Below, in pieces: positions 1 to 9,010 of a DNA stretch of 64,000 bases (the stretch's first letter is position 1; each line of letters opens with the position of its first letter). Made by a program: the position numbers and the translations under genes. This stretch comes from Paraburkholderia aspalathi (lineage in GTDB: Bacteria > Pseudomonadota > Gammaproteobacteria > Burkholderiales > Burkholderiaceae). The stretch spans positions 186,001 through 250,000 of the forward strand of contig NZ_FPBH01000008.1 of NCBI RefSeq assembly GCF_900116445.1, in the 5' to 3' direction. Under the pieces are notes generated by a model. It ran no database searches, was not told the DNA's origin, and saw nothing but the letters and a program-made list of their open reading frames with translations.

Positions 1-3000
1 GTTGCTGCGCGTCGCGATTCCATGGCAGGTTGGCGGACCATCTGACCAGCTTGAAACGCAAGCGGTCGAGGTAGAGGTAGATCACCGGCGTCGTGTACAA
101 GGTAAAGACCTGACTCAGGATCAGGCCGCCCATCACCGTGATACCGAGCGGTTGCCGAAGCGACGCGCCCTGGCCAATGCCGATGGCGAGCGGCACCGCG
201 CCGAGCACGGCCGCGAATGTGGTCATCATGATCGGCCGCAGACGGACCACGGCGGCGGAGTGAATCGCGTCCCGCGCCGGCATGCCTTCGGTGCGCTGCA
301 AATGGATCGCGACGTCGACCATCATGATGCCGTTCTTCTTGACGATACCGATCAGCAGGATGATGCCGATCAACGCGATCACCGAGAACGGTGTGCCGAA
401 AATCAGCAAGGCCAGCGTCGCGCCGATGCCCGCGGACGGCAGCGTCGACAGGATGGTCAGCGGGTGGATCGAGCTTTCGTACAACACGCCGAGCACGATA
501 TACACCACGCCGAGCGCAGCCAGGATCAGCAGCGGCACCGTCCCCATGGACTGCGAGTAGGCCGCCGCCGCGCCGGCAAACGAGCCGTGGATGCTGGCGG
601 GCATGCCGATCTCGCGGATCGTGTTGTTGATCGCCACGCCTGCCTTGCTCAACGAACCGCCCGCGGGCAGGTTGAACGAAATCGTCGCGGCCACGAGGCC
701 GCTCTGGTGGTTCACCTGGGTTGATGTATGGCTGTTCGAGAACGAAGCCAGCGCTGCCAGCGGCACCATGGTTTCGGCCGCGGTGCTGTCCGCACTGCCG
801 GTCGAACTGCCGCCCTTGCTATTGGCAATGCTGTTGGTGGTCGCGTTGGCTTGCGCGTTCGAGTTGAGCGTGTTCGTGGTCGCACTGGCTTCGGTCGCGA
901 CGGTCACGCCCGACACCGTGCCACCCGGCATCTGCGTGCCCGCCGTGCCGGTGGCGTTGCCCGACGCCGTACTCAGGTAAATCTGGTTGAGCGCTTGCGG
1001 GTATTGCCAGTAATCCGGCGCCACCTCCATCACCACGAAATACTGGTTGAGCGGGTTGTAGATGGTCGACACCGTGCGCTGGCCGAACGCGTCATACAGC
1101 ACGCTGTCGACCTGGTTCGGCGCAAAGCCGTAGCGCGCCGCCGTCGAGCGATTGATGGTGACGTAGGTCTGCAGACCGTTTTGCTGCAAGTCGGAGTTCA
1201 CGTCGAGCAACTGCGCGTGCTCCTTGGCGAGCGCGGCGACGAGCAGCGGTGTCCACTTGAACAGTGCGGCGGAATCGTCGCTGGTGAGCGTGTACTGATA
1301 CTCGGCGGCGGATTGCCGTCCGCCGATTCGCAGATCCTGCTGTGCCTGGATAAAGAGCCGGGCGCCTGAGACCGCATTGAGCTTGGGCCGCAGGCGGTTC
1401 ACGACCTCAGTGGCCGAGGCGTGGCGTTGGGCTAGCGGCTTGAGTTCGATGAACACGTTCGCGGTATTGAGCGCGCGGCCGCCCGTAAAGCCGGCTACCG
1501 AGGCGACTGCCGGATCCTTCTGCACGATCTCCTGCAATTGCGTGAGCTTCTTTTGCATCGCCGGAAAGGAGATGCTCTGGTCGGCGATGATCTGTCCGAT
1601 CAGGATGCCCGTGTCCTGCTCAGGAAAGAAGGTGGCCGGCACCAGCTTGAACAGAAACACATTGCCCACCAGCAGACCGATCAACAGCAGGATGACCAGC
1701 AGCGCGTGGTCCAGTACGGCCGTGAGCGAACGCGAGTAGGCATTCTTGAAACGATCGAACTGCTTTTCGACCCATATCGCCCAACGCGCTTTCGAATGTC
1801 CGGCGTTGTCGCGGCTCAGCACGTAGGCGCACATGGCCGGTGTGACCGTCAGCGAAATCACCAGCGAGATCAGGATGGCGATGGAGAGCGTGACCGCGAA
1901 CTCATGGAACAGCAGGCCGACCACACCCGGCATCAGCATGATCGGGAGGAACACGGCGATCAGTGAAAGGCTCATCGAGATCACCGTGAAGCCCACTTCG
2001 CCGCTGCCTTTCAAGGCGGCCTCTTTCGGGCTGAGCCCCAACTCCATATGACGCACGATGTTTTCCAGCACCACCACCGCATCGTCGACCACGAAGCCGG
2101 TACCGATGGTCAGCGCCATCAGTGAAAGGTTGTCGATGCTGTAGCCGAGCAGGTACATCGGCCCGAAGGTGCCCACGATCGACAGCGGCAGCGCAACGGC
2201 CGGCACCAGCGTGGCGCGCGGCGATTGCAGGAAAATAAACACGACGCCCACTACCAGCAGCACGGCGATGAATAGCGTGCGCTCCGTGTCGCCCACCGAC
2301 GCTCTGACCGACTCCGAACGGTCGATCGCGATGCCCACGTGCACACTGCTCGGCAGTGTCGCCTCGATTGACGGCAGGACCTTGCGAATCTGCGCGACGG
2401 TGCTCACGACATTGCTGCCCGGCATCGGATACACGATCACGAGGATGGCGGATTTGCCGTTGAAGAGCCCGGCATTGCGGATATTTTCGTTCGAATCCCT
2501 GACCTGGGCCACGTCGCGCAACTGGACCGGCGAGCCGTTGCGGTAGGCGACCACCAGGTCGCGATACGGCGCGGCATGCGTAATCTGGTCGTTGGACGTG
2601 ACCACGTAGCGCTGGTCGCCCTCGTCCAGATGGCCCTTCGCGCTGTCGGCGTTGGCGGCGCTGATCGCCGCGCGTACGTCTTCCAGACCGATGCCGTAGC
2701 TGTTCAGTTTGCCCGGCTGCAATTCCACGCGTACCGAGGGCAACGCGCCGCCGCCGAGTGTGATCTGACCCACCCCCTGGACTTGCGAGAGTTGCTGCTG
2801 GATCACCGAATCCGCGGAGTCGTAGAGCTGTGCCTTGGTGAGCGTGTCCGACGTCAGCGAGAGCACCATGATCGGCGCGTCCGCCGGGTTGTACTGGCGA
2901 TAGCTCGGGTTGCTGCGCAGCGTGGTTGGCAGGTCGGCGCGCGCCGCCTGGATGGCCGCTTCGACGTCGCGCGCGGCGCCGTTGATGTCGCGCTTTAGAC

Positions 3001-3286
3001 CGAACTCGACCACGATCAACGACGAGCCGACGGTGCTGATCGACGTCAGTTCTTCAACGTCGGCAATCGTGGCGAGCCGCCGCTCGAGCGGCTCGGCCAC
3101 CGTGGTCCCCATGATGGCCGGACTCGCGCCCGCCATGTTCGCCTGCACGACGATGACCGGAAAGGCGATATTCGGCAACGGTGCAACCGGCAGCCGGAAG
3201 TAGGCGAGCGCCCCGGAGATCAGGATCGCGACGGCCAGAAGCGTGGTCGCGACAGGCCGCCGGATGAATAGCGCCGAGATGTTCAC
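1..3286 (-). CDS. mdtC: MdtC/MuxC-like RND efflux permease (partial, 3' end missing)
   Basis: Inner-membrane proton-driven RND pump subunit, expected to work as a heteromultimer with the adjacent MdtB-like permease and MdtA-like adaptor. 1095 codons are visible and the frame is still open at the window edge, so the C-terminus lies outside. The start is GTG at 3286, inside the GTGA that also ends mdtB (4-bp overlap), which indicates translational coupling. The N-terminus (NISALFIRRPVAT) and the repeated hydrophobic segments match the family, including the TM4-type stretch around GTGFVVDDAVVVLENI with its acidic pair. Compared with the neighbouring paralogue it carries about 60 extra residues, rich in Ser, Thr, Asn, Ala and Gly, at roughly residues 772-840 in a porter-domain loop. 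Seen: sequence, overlap, insertion. Known: family role. Inferred: substrate range unknown. An outer-membrane channel gene probably follows outside the window. Confidence 0.93.
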   Translation of the reverse strand, partial: MNISALFIRRPVATTLLAVAILISGALAYFRLPVAPLPNIAFPVIVVQANMAGASPAIMGTTVAEPLERRLATIADVEELTSISTVGSSLIVVEFGLKRDINGAARDVEAAIQAARADLPTTLRSNPSYRQYNPADAPIMVLSLTSDTLTKAQLYDSADSVIQQQLSQVQGVGQITLGGGALPSVRVELQPGKLNSYGIGLEDVRAAISAANADSAKGHLDEGDQRYVVTSNDQITHAAPYRDLVVAYRNGSPVQLRDVAQVRDSNENIRNAGLFNGKSAILVIVYPMPGSNVVSTVAQIRKVLPSIEATLPSSVHVGIAIDRSESVRASVGDTERTLFIAVLLVVGVVFIFLQSPRATLVPAVALPLSIVGTFGPMYLLGYSIDNLSLMALTIGTGFVVDDAVVVLENIVRHMELGLSPKEAALKGSGEVGFTVISMSLSLIAVFLPIMLMPGVVGLLFHEFAVTLSIAILISLVISLTVTPAMCAYVLSRDNAGHSKARWAIWVEKQFDRFKNAYSRSLTAVLDHALLVILLLIGLLVGNVFLFKLVPATFFPEQDTGILIGQIIADQSISFPAMQKKLTQLQEIVQKDPAVASVAGFTGGRALNTANVFIELKPLAQRHASATEVVNRLRPKLNAVSGARLFIQAQQDLRIGGRQSAAEYQYTLTSDDSAALFKWTPLLVAALAKEHAQLLDVNSDLQQNGLQTYVTINRSTAARYGFAPNQVDSVLYDAFGQRTVSTIYNPLNQYFVVMEVAPDYWQYPQALNQIYLSTASGNATGTAGTQMPGGTVSGVTVATEASATTNTLNSNAQANATTNSIANSKGGSSTGSADSTAAETMVPLAALASFSNSHTSTQVNHQSGLVAATISFNLPAGGSLSKAGVAINNTIREIGMPASIHGSFAGAAAAYSQSMGTVPLLILAALGVVYIVLGVLYESSIHPLTILSTLPSAGIGATLALLIFGTPFSVIALIGIILLIGIVKKNGIMMVDVAIHLQRTEGMPARDAIHSAAVVRLRPIMMTTFAAVLGAVPLAIGIGQGASLRQPLGITVMGGLILSQVFTLYTTPVIYLYLDRLRFKLVRWSANLPWNRDAQQ

Positions 3287-6200
3287 GGCGTTTCCTCCGC
3301 ACCGCCAGGAGGCGAACTCTCCGGTTTATTGCGGTTGCGCCAGCGTCTCGTACGCTCGGCCATTCTGTCGAAGAACAGATAGATCACGGGCGTGGTGAAG
3401 AGCGTCAGTACCTGGCTCAGCGTCAGACCACCAATAATCGCGAGACCCAGCGGCCGGCGCAATTCCGAACCCGTGCCGCTGCCGAGCAGCATCGGCAGCG
3501 CGCCGAGCATGGCGGCGAGGGTGGTCATCAGGATTGGGCGGAAACGCAGCAGTGAAGCCTCGAAGATCGCCTCGCGCGGCGGCTTGCCGTGATTGCGTTC
3601 GGCATCCAGCGCGAAGTCCACCATCATGATGGCGTTCTTCTTGACGATACCAATGAGCAGCACGATACCGATAATGCCGATCACATCCAGGTCGCTGCCG
3701 GCGATCATCAACGCAAGCAGCGCGCCGATACCCGCCGAGGGCAGCGTGGACAGAATCGTGACCGGATGGATGAAGCTCTCATACAGCACGCCGAGCACGA
3801 TATACACCGCCACCAGCGCCGCGATCAGCAGATAGACTTCGCTCGACAGCGAATCTTCGAATGCCTGGGCCGCGCCCTGCAGCGACGAGGTGATCGACGG
3901 CGGCAGGTTCACCGACTGTTCGGCTTGATGGATGGCCTTGACGGCGGTGCTTAGCGACGCATCCTTCGCCAGGTTGAACGAGATGGTGACCGAGGGGAAC
4001 TGCGCCAGATGGCTGATCACGAGCGGCGACTTGGTGATCTGGATCTTCGCGATGCCCGACAGCGGCACCTGGCCCGTGCTGCTGGTCTGACTCGGCAGAT
4101 ACAGGTTGCCGATCGACTGCACATTCGGCAACGATTCCGGTTTGGCGACGAGAATCACGCGGTACTGGTTCGACTGCTCGAAGATGGTCGAGACGATCCG
4201 CTGGCCGAGCGCGTCGTAGAGCGCGTTGTCAATTGTCGCGGGCGTAATGCCGAAGCGCGCCGCAAGTTGCCGGTTGACTTCGACGTTCACGCTGAGGCCG
4301 TCGGTATTCATGTCGCTTTGCACGTCGGCAAGCGACGGAATCTGCTTCAGCTTTGCTATCAGTTCCGGCACGTACTTCTGGAACGCCTGCTGGCTCGGTC
4401 CGCGCAGCACGAAGCTGTACTGGTTCGGCGAGACCGTTGTGTCGAGCGTCAGATCCTGCTCGGGCTGCATGTAGAGCCTGACGCCCGGCACACTGGCGAC
4501 TTCCTGCTGCAGACGCCGGGCCACTTCTTGCGCGGTGTCGGAACGCTTGTCGCGGTCGCGAAGATTGATCAGGAAGCGGCCATTGTTCAGCGTCGAGTTC
4601 GTGCCGTCGATACCCACGTACGAGGTCAGCGAAACCACATCCGGGTCTTTCAGGATCGCATCGGCGAGCGCGCCCTGGCGTTTCACCATCGCGGTGTACG
4701 ACACCGAGTTGTCGGCCACGCTAATCCCCTCGATCACGCCGACGTCCTGCACCGGAAAGAGGCCCTTCGGAATCACCACGTACAGGATGCCGGTCAGCAC
4801 GACCGTACCGATGGCCACCACGAGCGTCAGCACCTGGTGATCCAGCACCCAGCGCAGCCCGCGCTCATAGGCGCCGAGCGTTTTGTCGAACAGGCCTTCG
4901 CTGATGCGCTCAAAGCGGCTCGGATGACGATCGGCCTGCGCGCGCAACATGCGCGCACAGAGCATCGGCACCACGGTCAGCGAGACGATCGCGGAGATCA
5001 CGATGGTGACGGCGAGCGTCACCGCGAATTCGCTGAACAGACGCCCGATCACGCCGCCCATGAAGAGCAGCGGAATCAGCACGGCAATCAGCGAGATGGT
5101 CAGCGACAGAATCGTGAAGCCGATCTGGCCCGCGCCTTCCAGCGCGGCTTCGAGCGGTGTCTTGCCTTCCTCCAGATAACGCACGATGTTCTCGATCATC
5201 ACGATCGAGTCGTCGACCACGAAGCCGGTGGCGATGATGAGCGCCATCAGCGAGAGGTTGTCGATCGAGTAGTTCAACTGGTACATCACGGCCAGCGTGC
5301 CGATCAGCGACACCGGCACCGATATGCTCGGAATCAGCGTGGCGGGCACGTTGCGCAGGAATACGAAGATCACCGCGACCACCAGCACGATGGCGAGAAT
5401 CAGCTCGAACGCCGCGTCGGAGACCGACGAGCGGATCACGCCCGTGGTGTCCGACACCACAGTCACTTTCATACCGGCCGGCAGCGTGGACTCGAGCTGC
5501 GGCAGTTGTTTCATGATCTGGTTGACGGTCGCGATCACGTTCGCGCCCGGTTGCCGCTGCACGTTGAGCACGATCGCCGGTGAGCCGTTGTACCAGGCGC
5601 CGCGCTCGACGTCCTGAGCGGCCTGACTGACCCGCGCGACGTCGCGCATGAATACCGGGGCGCCGTTCTGGTAGGCGATCACCGTGTCCAGATAGTCCTT
5701 CGGATCGGTGATCTGATCGTTGCCGTTGATCGTGTAATCGAGCTCCGGGCCGTCGAAATTGCCCTTCGGCTGACTGACGTTGACATAGCTGAGCAGCGTG
5801 CGCAGATCGTCGATGTTCAGACCGTAGGCGGCCAGCTTGTGCGGGTCCGCTTCCACACGGATCGCCGGCACATTGCCGCCGCTCGTCGTGACCACGCCCA
5901 CGCCCGACACTTCGGAAATCTTGGTGCCGAGGCGGTTGTTGGCAACGTCTTCAAGCTGGGTCAGCGACATCGATTTCGACGTGACCGCGAGCGTCAGGAT
6001 CGGCTGGTCGGCCGGGTTGACTTTGGCATACGTCGGCGGCGCCGGCAGACCGGAGGGCAGGTAGCTGTTGGAGGCGTTGATAGCCTGCTGGACGTTCTGC
6101 TCGGCGATGTCGAGGTTCAGCGACAGATCGAACTGTAGCGTGATGACCGACGCGCCGTCCGAGCTATACGACGTCATCTGCTGCAAGCCGGGGATCTCGC

Positions 6201-6414
6201 CCAACTGCACTTCGAGCGGCGCCGTGACCGTGGTGGCCATCACGTCGGGACTCGCGCCCGGATAGAACGTCTGCACCTGAATGGTCGGATAGTCGACGTT
6301 GGGCAGCGACGAAACCGGCAGCACGCGCATGGCGACGAGGCCCACCAGCACGAGGGCGATCATCAGCAGCAGCGTGGCTACCGGTCGAAGAATAAACAGA
6401 CGGGAGATGTTCAT
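3283..6414 (-). CDS. mdtB: MdtB/MuxB-like RND efflux permease
   Basis: Full-length RND transporter of 1043 residues, the usual size for the family. It opens with MNISRLFILRPVATLLLMIA, a first transmembrane helix after a short cytoplasmic stretch, then a large periplasmic loop, a cluster of helices containing GFVVDDSIVMIENIVRYLEEG (the acidic proton-relay helix region), a second periplasmic loop and a final helix cluster ending near an Arg-rich cytoplasmic tail. It lies between the adaptor gene (15-bp gap) and the mdtC-like gene (4-bp overlap), the classic mdtABC/muxABC order in which two different permeases share one adaptor. The protein should export drugs, bile-salt-like or siderophore-like compounds, but the sequence does not reveal the real substrate. 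No truncation or frameshift is seen. Confidence 0.95.
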   Translation of the reverse strand: MNISRLFILRPVATLLLMIALVLVGLVAMRVLPVSSLPNVDYPTIQVQTFYPGASPDVMATTVTAPLEVQLGEIPGLQQMTSYSSDGASVITLQFDLSLNLDIAEQNVQQAINASNSYLPSGLPAPPTYAKVNPADQPILTLAVTSKSMSLTQLEDVANNRLGTKISEVSGVGVVTTSGGNVPAIRVEADPHKLAAYGLNIDDLRTLLSYVNVSQPKGNFDGPELDYTINGNDQITDPKDYLDTVIAYQNGAPVFMRDVARVSQAAQDVERGAWYNGSPAIVLNVQRQPGANVIATVNQIMKQLPQLESTLPAGMKVTVVSDTTGVIRSSVSDAAFELILAIVLVVAVIFVFLRNVPATLIPSISVPVSLIGTLAVMYQLNYSIDNLSLMALIIATGFVVDDSIVMIENIVRYLEEGKTPLEAALEGAGQIGFTILSLTISLIAVLIPLLFMGGVIGRLFSEFAVTLAVTIVISAIVSLTVVPMLCARMLRAQADRHPSRFERISEGLFDKTLGAYERGLRWVLDHQVLTLVVAIGTVVLTGILYVVIPKGLFPVQDVGVIEGISVADNSVSYTAMVKRQGALADAILKDPDVVSLTSYVGIDGTNSTLNNGRFLINLRDRDKRSDTAQEVARRLQQEVASVPGVRLYMQPEQDLTLDTTVSPNQYSFVLRGPSQQAFQKYVPELIAKLKQIPSLADVQSDMNTDGLSVNVEVNRQLAARFGITPATIDNALYDALGQRIVSTIFEQSNQYRVILVAKPESLPNVQSIGNLYLPSQTSSTGQVPLSGIAKIQITKSPLVISHLAQFPSVTISFNLAKDASLSTAVKAIHQAEQSVNLPPSITSSLQGAAQAFEDSLSSEVYLLIAALVAVYIVLGVLYESFIHPVTILSTLPSAGIGALLALMIAGSDLDVIGIIGIVLLIGIVKKNAIMMVDFALDAERNHGKPPREAIFEASLLRFRPILMTTLAAMLGALPMLLGSGTGSELRRPLGLAIIGGLTLSQVLTLFTTPVIYLFFDRMAERTRRWRNRNKPESSPPGGAEETP

Positions 6415-6429
6415 CGGCGCGTGAGCTTG

Positions 6430-7683
6430 CTACGACGAAGCAGCATTAGCCGACGCCGCTGCTGGCGCGGACCCGGCAGCGGGTTCGGAGGCGGCAGGCT
6501 CCGCGGCGGCGCCGCTGGCCGACGCGCCCGCCGCCGCGGGCTTCGGCTTGGCCGGCTGGATTTTGGCGCCGTCGTTCAGGCGGTCCGTGCCGTCCGTGAC
6601 CACCTGGTTGCCTTGCGAGAGACCGGACAGGATGACCGTGTTCTTGCCGTCGCTCGGGCCAAGCTTGACCTTGTGTACGGAGACGGTGTTGTTCGCGTTG
6701 ACCAGATAGACGAAGTCGCCGGGCGCACCGGTTTGCACGGCGGGGGTCGGCACCAGCACGGCATTCTGCATCGTATCGACCAGCAACTTGACGTTGACGA
6801 ACTCGTTGGGGAACAGCGCTTCGTCGTCGTTGGCGAAGGTGGCGCGTAAGGTGACGGTGCCGGTCGACGTGGCCATCTGGTTGCTGACGGCGTAGAGCGT
6901 GCCTGTGGCGACCTCGCGCGCGTTGTCGCTGGAATACGCGGTGACAGGCAACGTGGCGCCGCTGTTCAGGCGCTGCACGATGGAGGCCAGCGCGTCTTGC
7001 GGCACCGTGAACTGCACGGTAGTCGGCTTGATGGTGGTGATGACGACAATCCCCGTCGACGATGACGCCGTCACGTAGTTGCCCGGGTCCACGAGGCGCA
7101 GGCCGACCTTGCCGGCGACCGGCGCCGTGATGTAGCAATAGGCCAGGTCGAGGTCGAACTGGGCGATGTTGGCGAGATCGGCCTGGACTGCAGCCTCGTC
7201 CTGCTGCACGAGGAATTGCTGATCCGCAAAGGTCTGCTGGGCGATCGACTTGCGCTCGTTCAATTGCGTGAAGCGGACCAGATCGGCACGCGCCTGGGCC
7301 AGCGTCGCGCGGTCTTTGGCGAGTGTCGCCTGAGCCTGCTGCTTGCTGATCTGATACTGGCGCGGATCGATCTGGGCGAGGAACTGGCCTTTCTGTACTT
7401 CCTGGCCTTCGTGATAACCGACGGCCGTGAGGTAGCCGCTTAGCTGCGGCAGCACGGTCACGGTGGCGGTCGGCGTGACCGTGCCGAGCTCGCTCAACGT
7501 GACTGGCATCGAACCGAGTGTAGCGCTCGCTACAGTGACGACGATGGGTGCGACGTCGCGCGTGGGTTTCTTCTGGGTCAACAGATGGACAACGACAAGC
7601 GCGACTAGCGCCAGCACGACAACCGCAAACAGAATGAGCCCGCGTCGGGAGCGCTTGGGTTGCTTGGACACGGCTTCGCTCAT
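6430..7683 (-). CDS. mdtA: MdtA/MuxA-like RND periplasmic adaptor (membrane fusion protein)
   Basis: Adaptor that links the two RND permeases to an outer-membrane channel. The start at 7683 (protein begins MSEAVSKQPKRSRRG) is preferred over an upstream in-frame ATG at 7788 because GGAG lies 8 nt before it and an N-terminal anchor (about residues 14-33) follows directly. Then come the beta-barrel and lipoyl half-motifs (LSGYLTAVGYHEGQEVQKGQ, about residues 80-100), an alpha-helical hairpin rich in Gln, Ala and Arg, and a second lipoyl half with PVAGKVGLRLVDPGNYV. Length 417 residues fits the family. The last 45 or so residues are an Ala/Ser/Pro-rich tail of low complexity, probably disordered. 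First gene of the minus-strand mdtABC-like operon. Confidence 0.94.
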   Translation of the reverse strand: MSEAVSKQPKRSRRGLILFAVVVLALVALVVVHLLTQKKPTRDVAPIVVTVASATLGSMPVTLSELGTVTPTATVTVLPQLSGYLTAVGYHEGQEVQKGQFLAQIDPRQYQISKQQAQATLAKDRATLAQARADLVRFTQLNERKSIAQQTFADQQFLVQQDEAAVQADLANIAQFDLDLAYCYITAPVAGKVGLRLVDPGNYVTASSSTGIVVITTIKPTTVQFTVPQDALASIVQRLNSGATLPVTAYSSDNAREVATGTLYAVSNQMATSTGTVTLRATFANDDEALFPNEFVNVKLLVDTMQNAVLVPTPAVQTGAPGDFVYLVNANNTVSVHKVKLGPSDGKNTVILSGLSQGNQVVTDGTDRLNDGAKIQPAKPKPAAAGASASGAAAEPAASEPAAGSAPAAASANAASS

Positions 7684-8240
7684 AGGTATCTCCGAAAACA
7701 GATGCTGCCGTTGATAGTTGGACGGGGAGTCATTCTCTGCCGGGATGTTGGGAACATGCCATGGTTCTCGTGCGTTGTCACAACCCAACGACTGTTTGGA
7801 CTGCTGTTATCTAATTGCAAGCAAAGCGGACTGGGCAAAATGCTTAAGGCCGTGACCGGCACAAGGCGACGTTATGGTCTGGTGACTGGATCCGTAGCGA
7901 TGAATGCGCTTCGTAATTGGCGGTAACGTTTTATCAAGGTGGCCGCGCGAAATAGCGCGTGCGGCGAATCGCCGACGGCCGCGAGGGCCTTGCTGACAGA
8001 CTGTGTGTTGCTCATGTTCGCCTTGGTGGAAGCCGGTGGACGACGATTGAGACGAGGCATGGCGTCAATGTACCAGGGGCGCGCAAGGCTTGAGTTACCG
8101 GAGTGATACATGTTGAGGTTTGAAAGACTCCGTCGGATGTCTTTCGGCTTGCAGCTCGCGCTAACGAACGGTTGATCGTTGAGGTTTTCTTTGGGCGGTG
8201 GTCGTCGCGAGCGGGAGTGCGCGATGAAAGCTTGTTGAAA
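7684..8240. other. Intergenic region upstream of mdtA, with a short palindrome
   Basis: Stretch of 557 bp between mdtA and mug without a convincing conserved gene. It contains the inverted repeat ATGTT-ggg-AACAT at 7745-7757, 62 bp before the mdtA start, which could be an operator for the efflux operon; no regulator gene lies next to it. One small minus-strand frame is listed separately. No clear sigma-70 promoter pair was recognised. Confidence 0.35.
7872..8015 (-). CDS. Possible small protein of unknown function (47 aa)
   Basis: Short open frame on the minus strand that begins MSNTQSVSKALAAVGDSPHA and ends in TDPVTRP. I do not recognise it. The composition (mixed polar and helical, with a basic stretch around LIKRYRQLRSAF) looks more like a real soluble peptide than the Arg/His-rich noise typical of antisense frames here. 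An AAGG about 8 nt before the ATG is a weak ribosome site. In-frame upstream ATGs at 8060 and 8111 have no ribosome site. It would lie upstream of the mdtA operon on the same strand. It may equally be a chance frame. Confidence 0.28.
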   Translation of the reverse strand: MSNTQSVSKALAAVGDSPHALFRAATLIKRYRQLRSAFIATDPVTRP

Positions 8241-8822
8241 TTATTCAAGCCGCGATGAGGGAACAGGTTTGCGCGTTGAAGGAGAAAGCGCGCCCCCGGC
8301 CGGCGCAACGGCAAGACGAAGTTCCCGGTAGGCGATCACTAGCGCGTCGAGGCTGAATGTCCGGTTCAGTCCGCTGGGATTGGGCAACACCCATACGCGG
8401 GCGCCGCCGAACGTTGTCGGTTGCAGGCCCCAGTCGATGTCGCGTGTGCCCGACATCGCGGAGAGCGCCATCTTCCCGAGGAAGGCAACACATTGCGGCG
8501 CATAGCGTTCAATCTTCTGTTCGAATTCCGTCGCCGCCGCTTTGAACTCGCGGGGCGATAGTTCGTCGGCTCGTGCGGTTGGACGCGAGACCACGGTCGT
8601 CAGGCCACAACCGTACTGCAGGAGCGTGTGATCGTCGTCAGGAGAAATCTGTTCAGGGGTGAAGCCCGCCAGATGAACGACCCGCCAGAACCGATTGCCT
8701 CTGCCGGCAAAGTGGCGGCCGGTCGATGCCGCAAGAACGCCCGGATTGATTCCGCAAAACACCACCGACAAACCTGGTTCAAGAATGTCAGGAAGACTTT
8801 GCAGAGGATCGGAGTGAGTCAC
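8241..8822 (-). CDS. mug: Mug-type G/U(T) mismatch-specific DNA glycosylase
   Basis: Base-excision repair enzyme that removes uracil, ethenocytosine or thymine mispaired with guanine; cytoplasmic. The 193-residue protein carries the family's two signature motifs: GINPG near residue 24, whose Asn positions the catalytic water in this superfamily, and NPSGLNR near residue 148, the wedge that inserts into the helix. Between them a typical uracil-glycosylase alpha/beta fold is expected. E. coli Mug is shorter (168 residues); the surplus here is a C-terminal Ser/Pro/Arg-rich tail. The start codon is GTG with no obvious ribosome site, so the exact N-terminus is uncertain, but GINPG lies close behind it, so little can be missing. 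It stands alone, divergent from the next gene. Confidence 0.9.
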   Translation of the reverse strand: MTHSDPLQSLPDILEPGLSVVFCGINPGVLAASTGRHFAGRGNRFWRVVHLAGFTPEQISPDDDHTLLQYGCGLTTVVSRPTARADELSPREFKAAATEFEQKIERYAPQCVAFLGKMALSAMSGTRDIDWGLQPTTFGGARVWVLPNPSGLNRTFSLDALVIAYRELRLAVAPAGGALSPSTRKPVPSSRLE

Positions 8823-9010
8823 GGACGGTGTAATCCATTATTGGGGAGAGGCTCCCAGGAGAGCAGCAGTTTGGGCTACACCGTCACGGCGGACAAGCTA
8901 CAGCCTTGAGTTCCTCCGCAACCGTCTTTGCATGAGTCCAGACCGTATCGGCATTGGCCAGCCGGATTCCGCCCCGCTATGTTAGGGAGTTTCAATGCTG
9001 CGAGGCTTTC

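Noticed and set aside
4009..5583. Long plus-strand frame of 524 codons inside mdtB
   Set aside because: Arg/His/Gln-rich without domains; it is the antisense shadow of a GC-rich gene with clear RND features.
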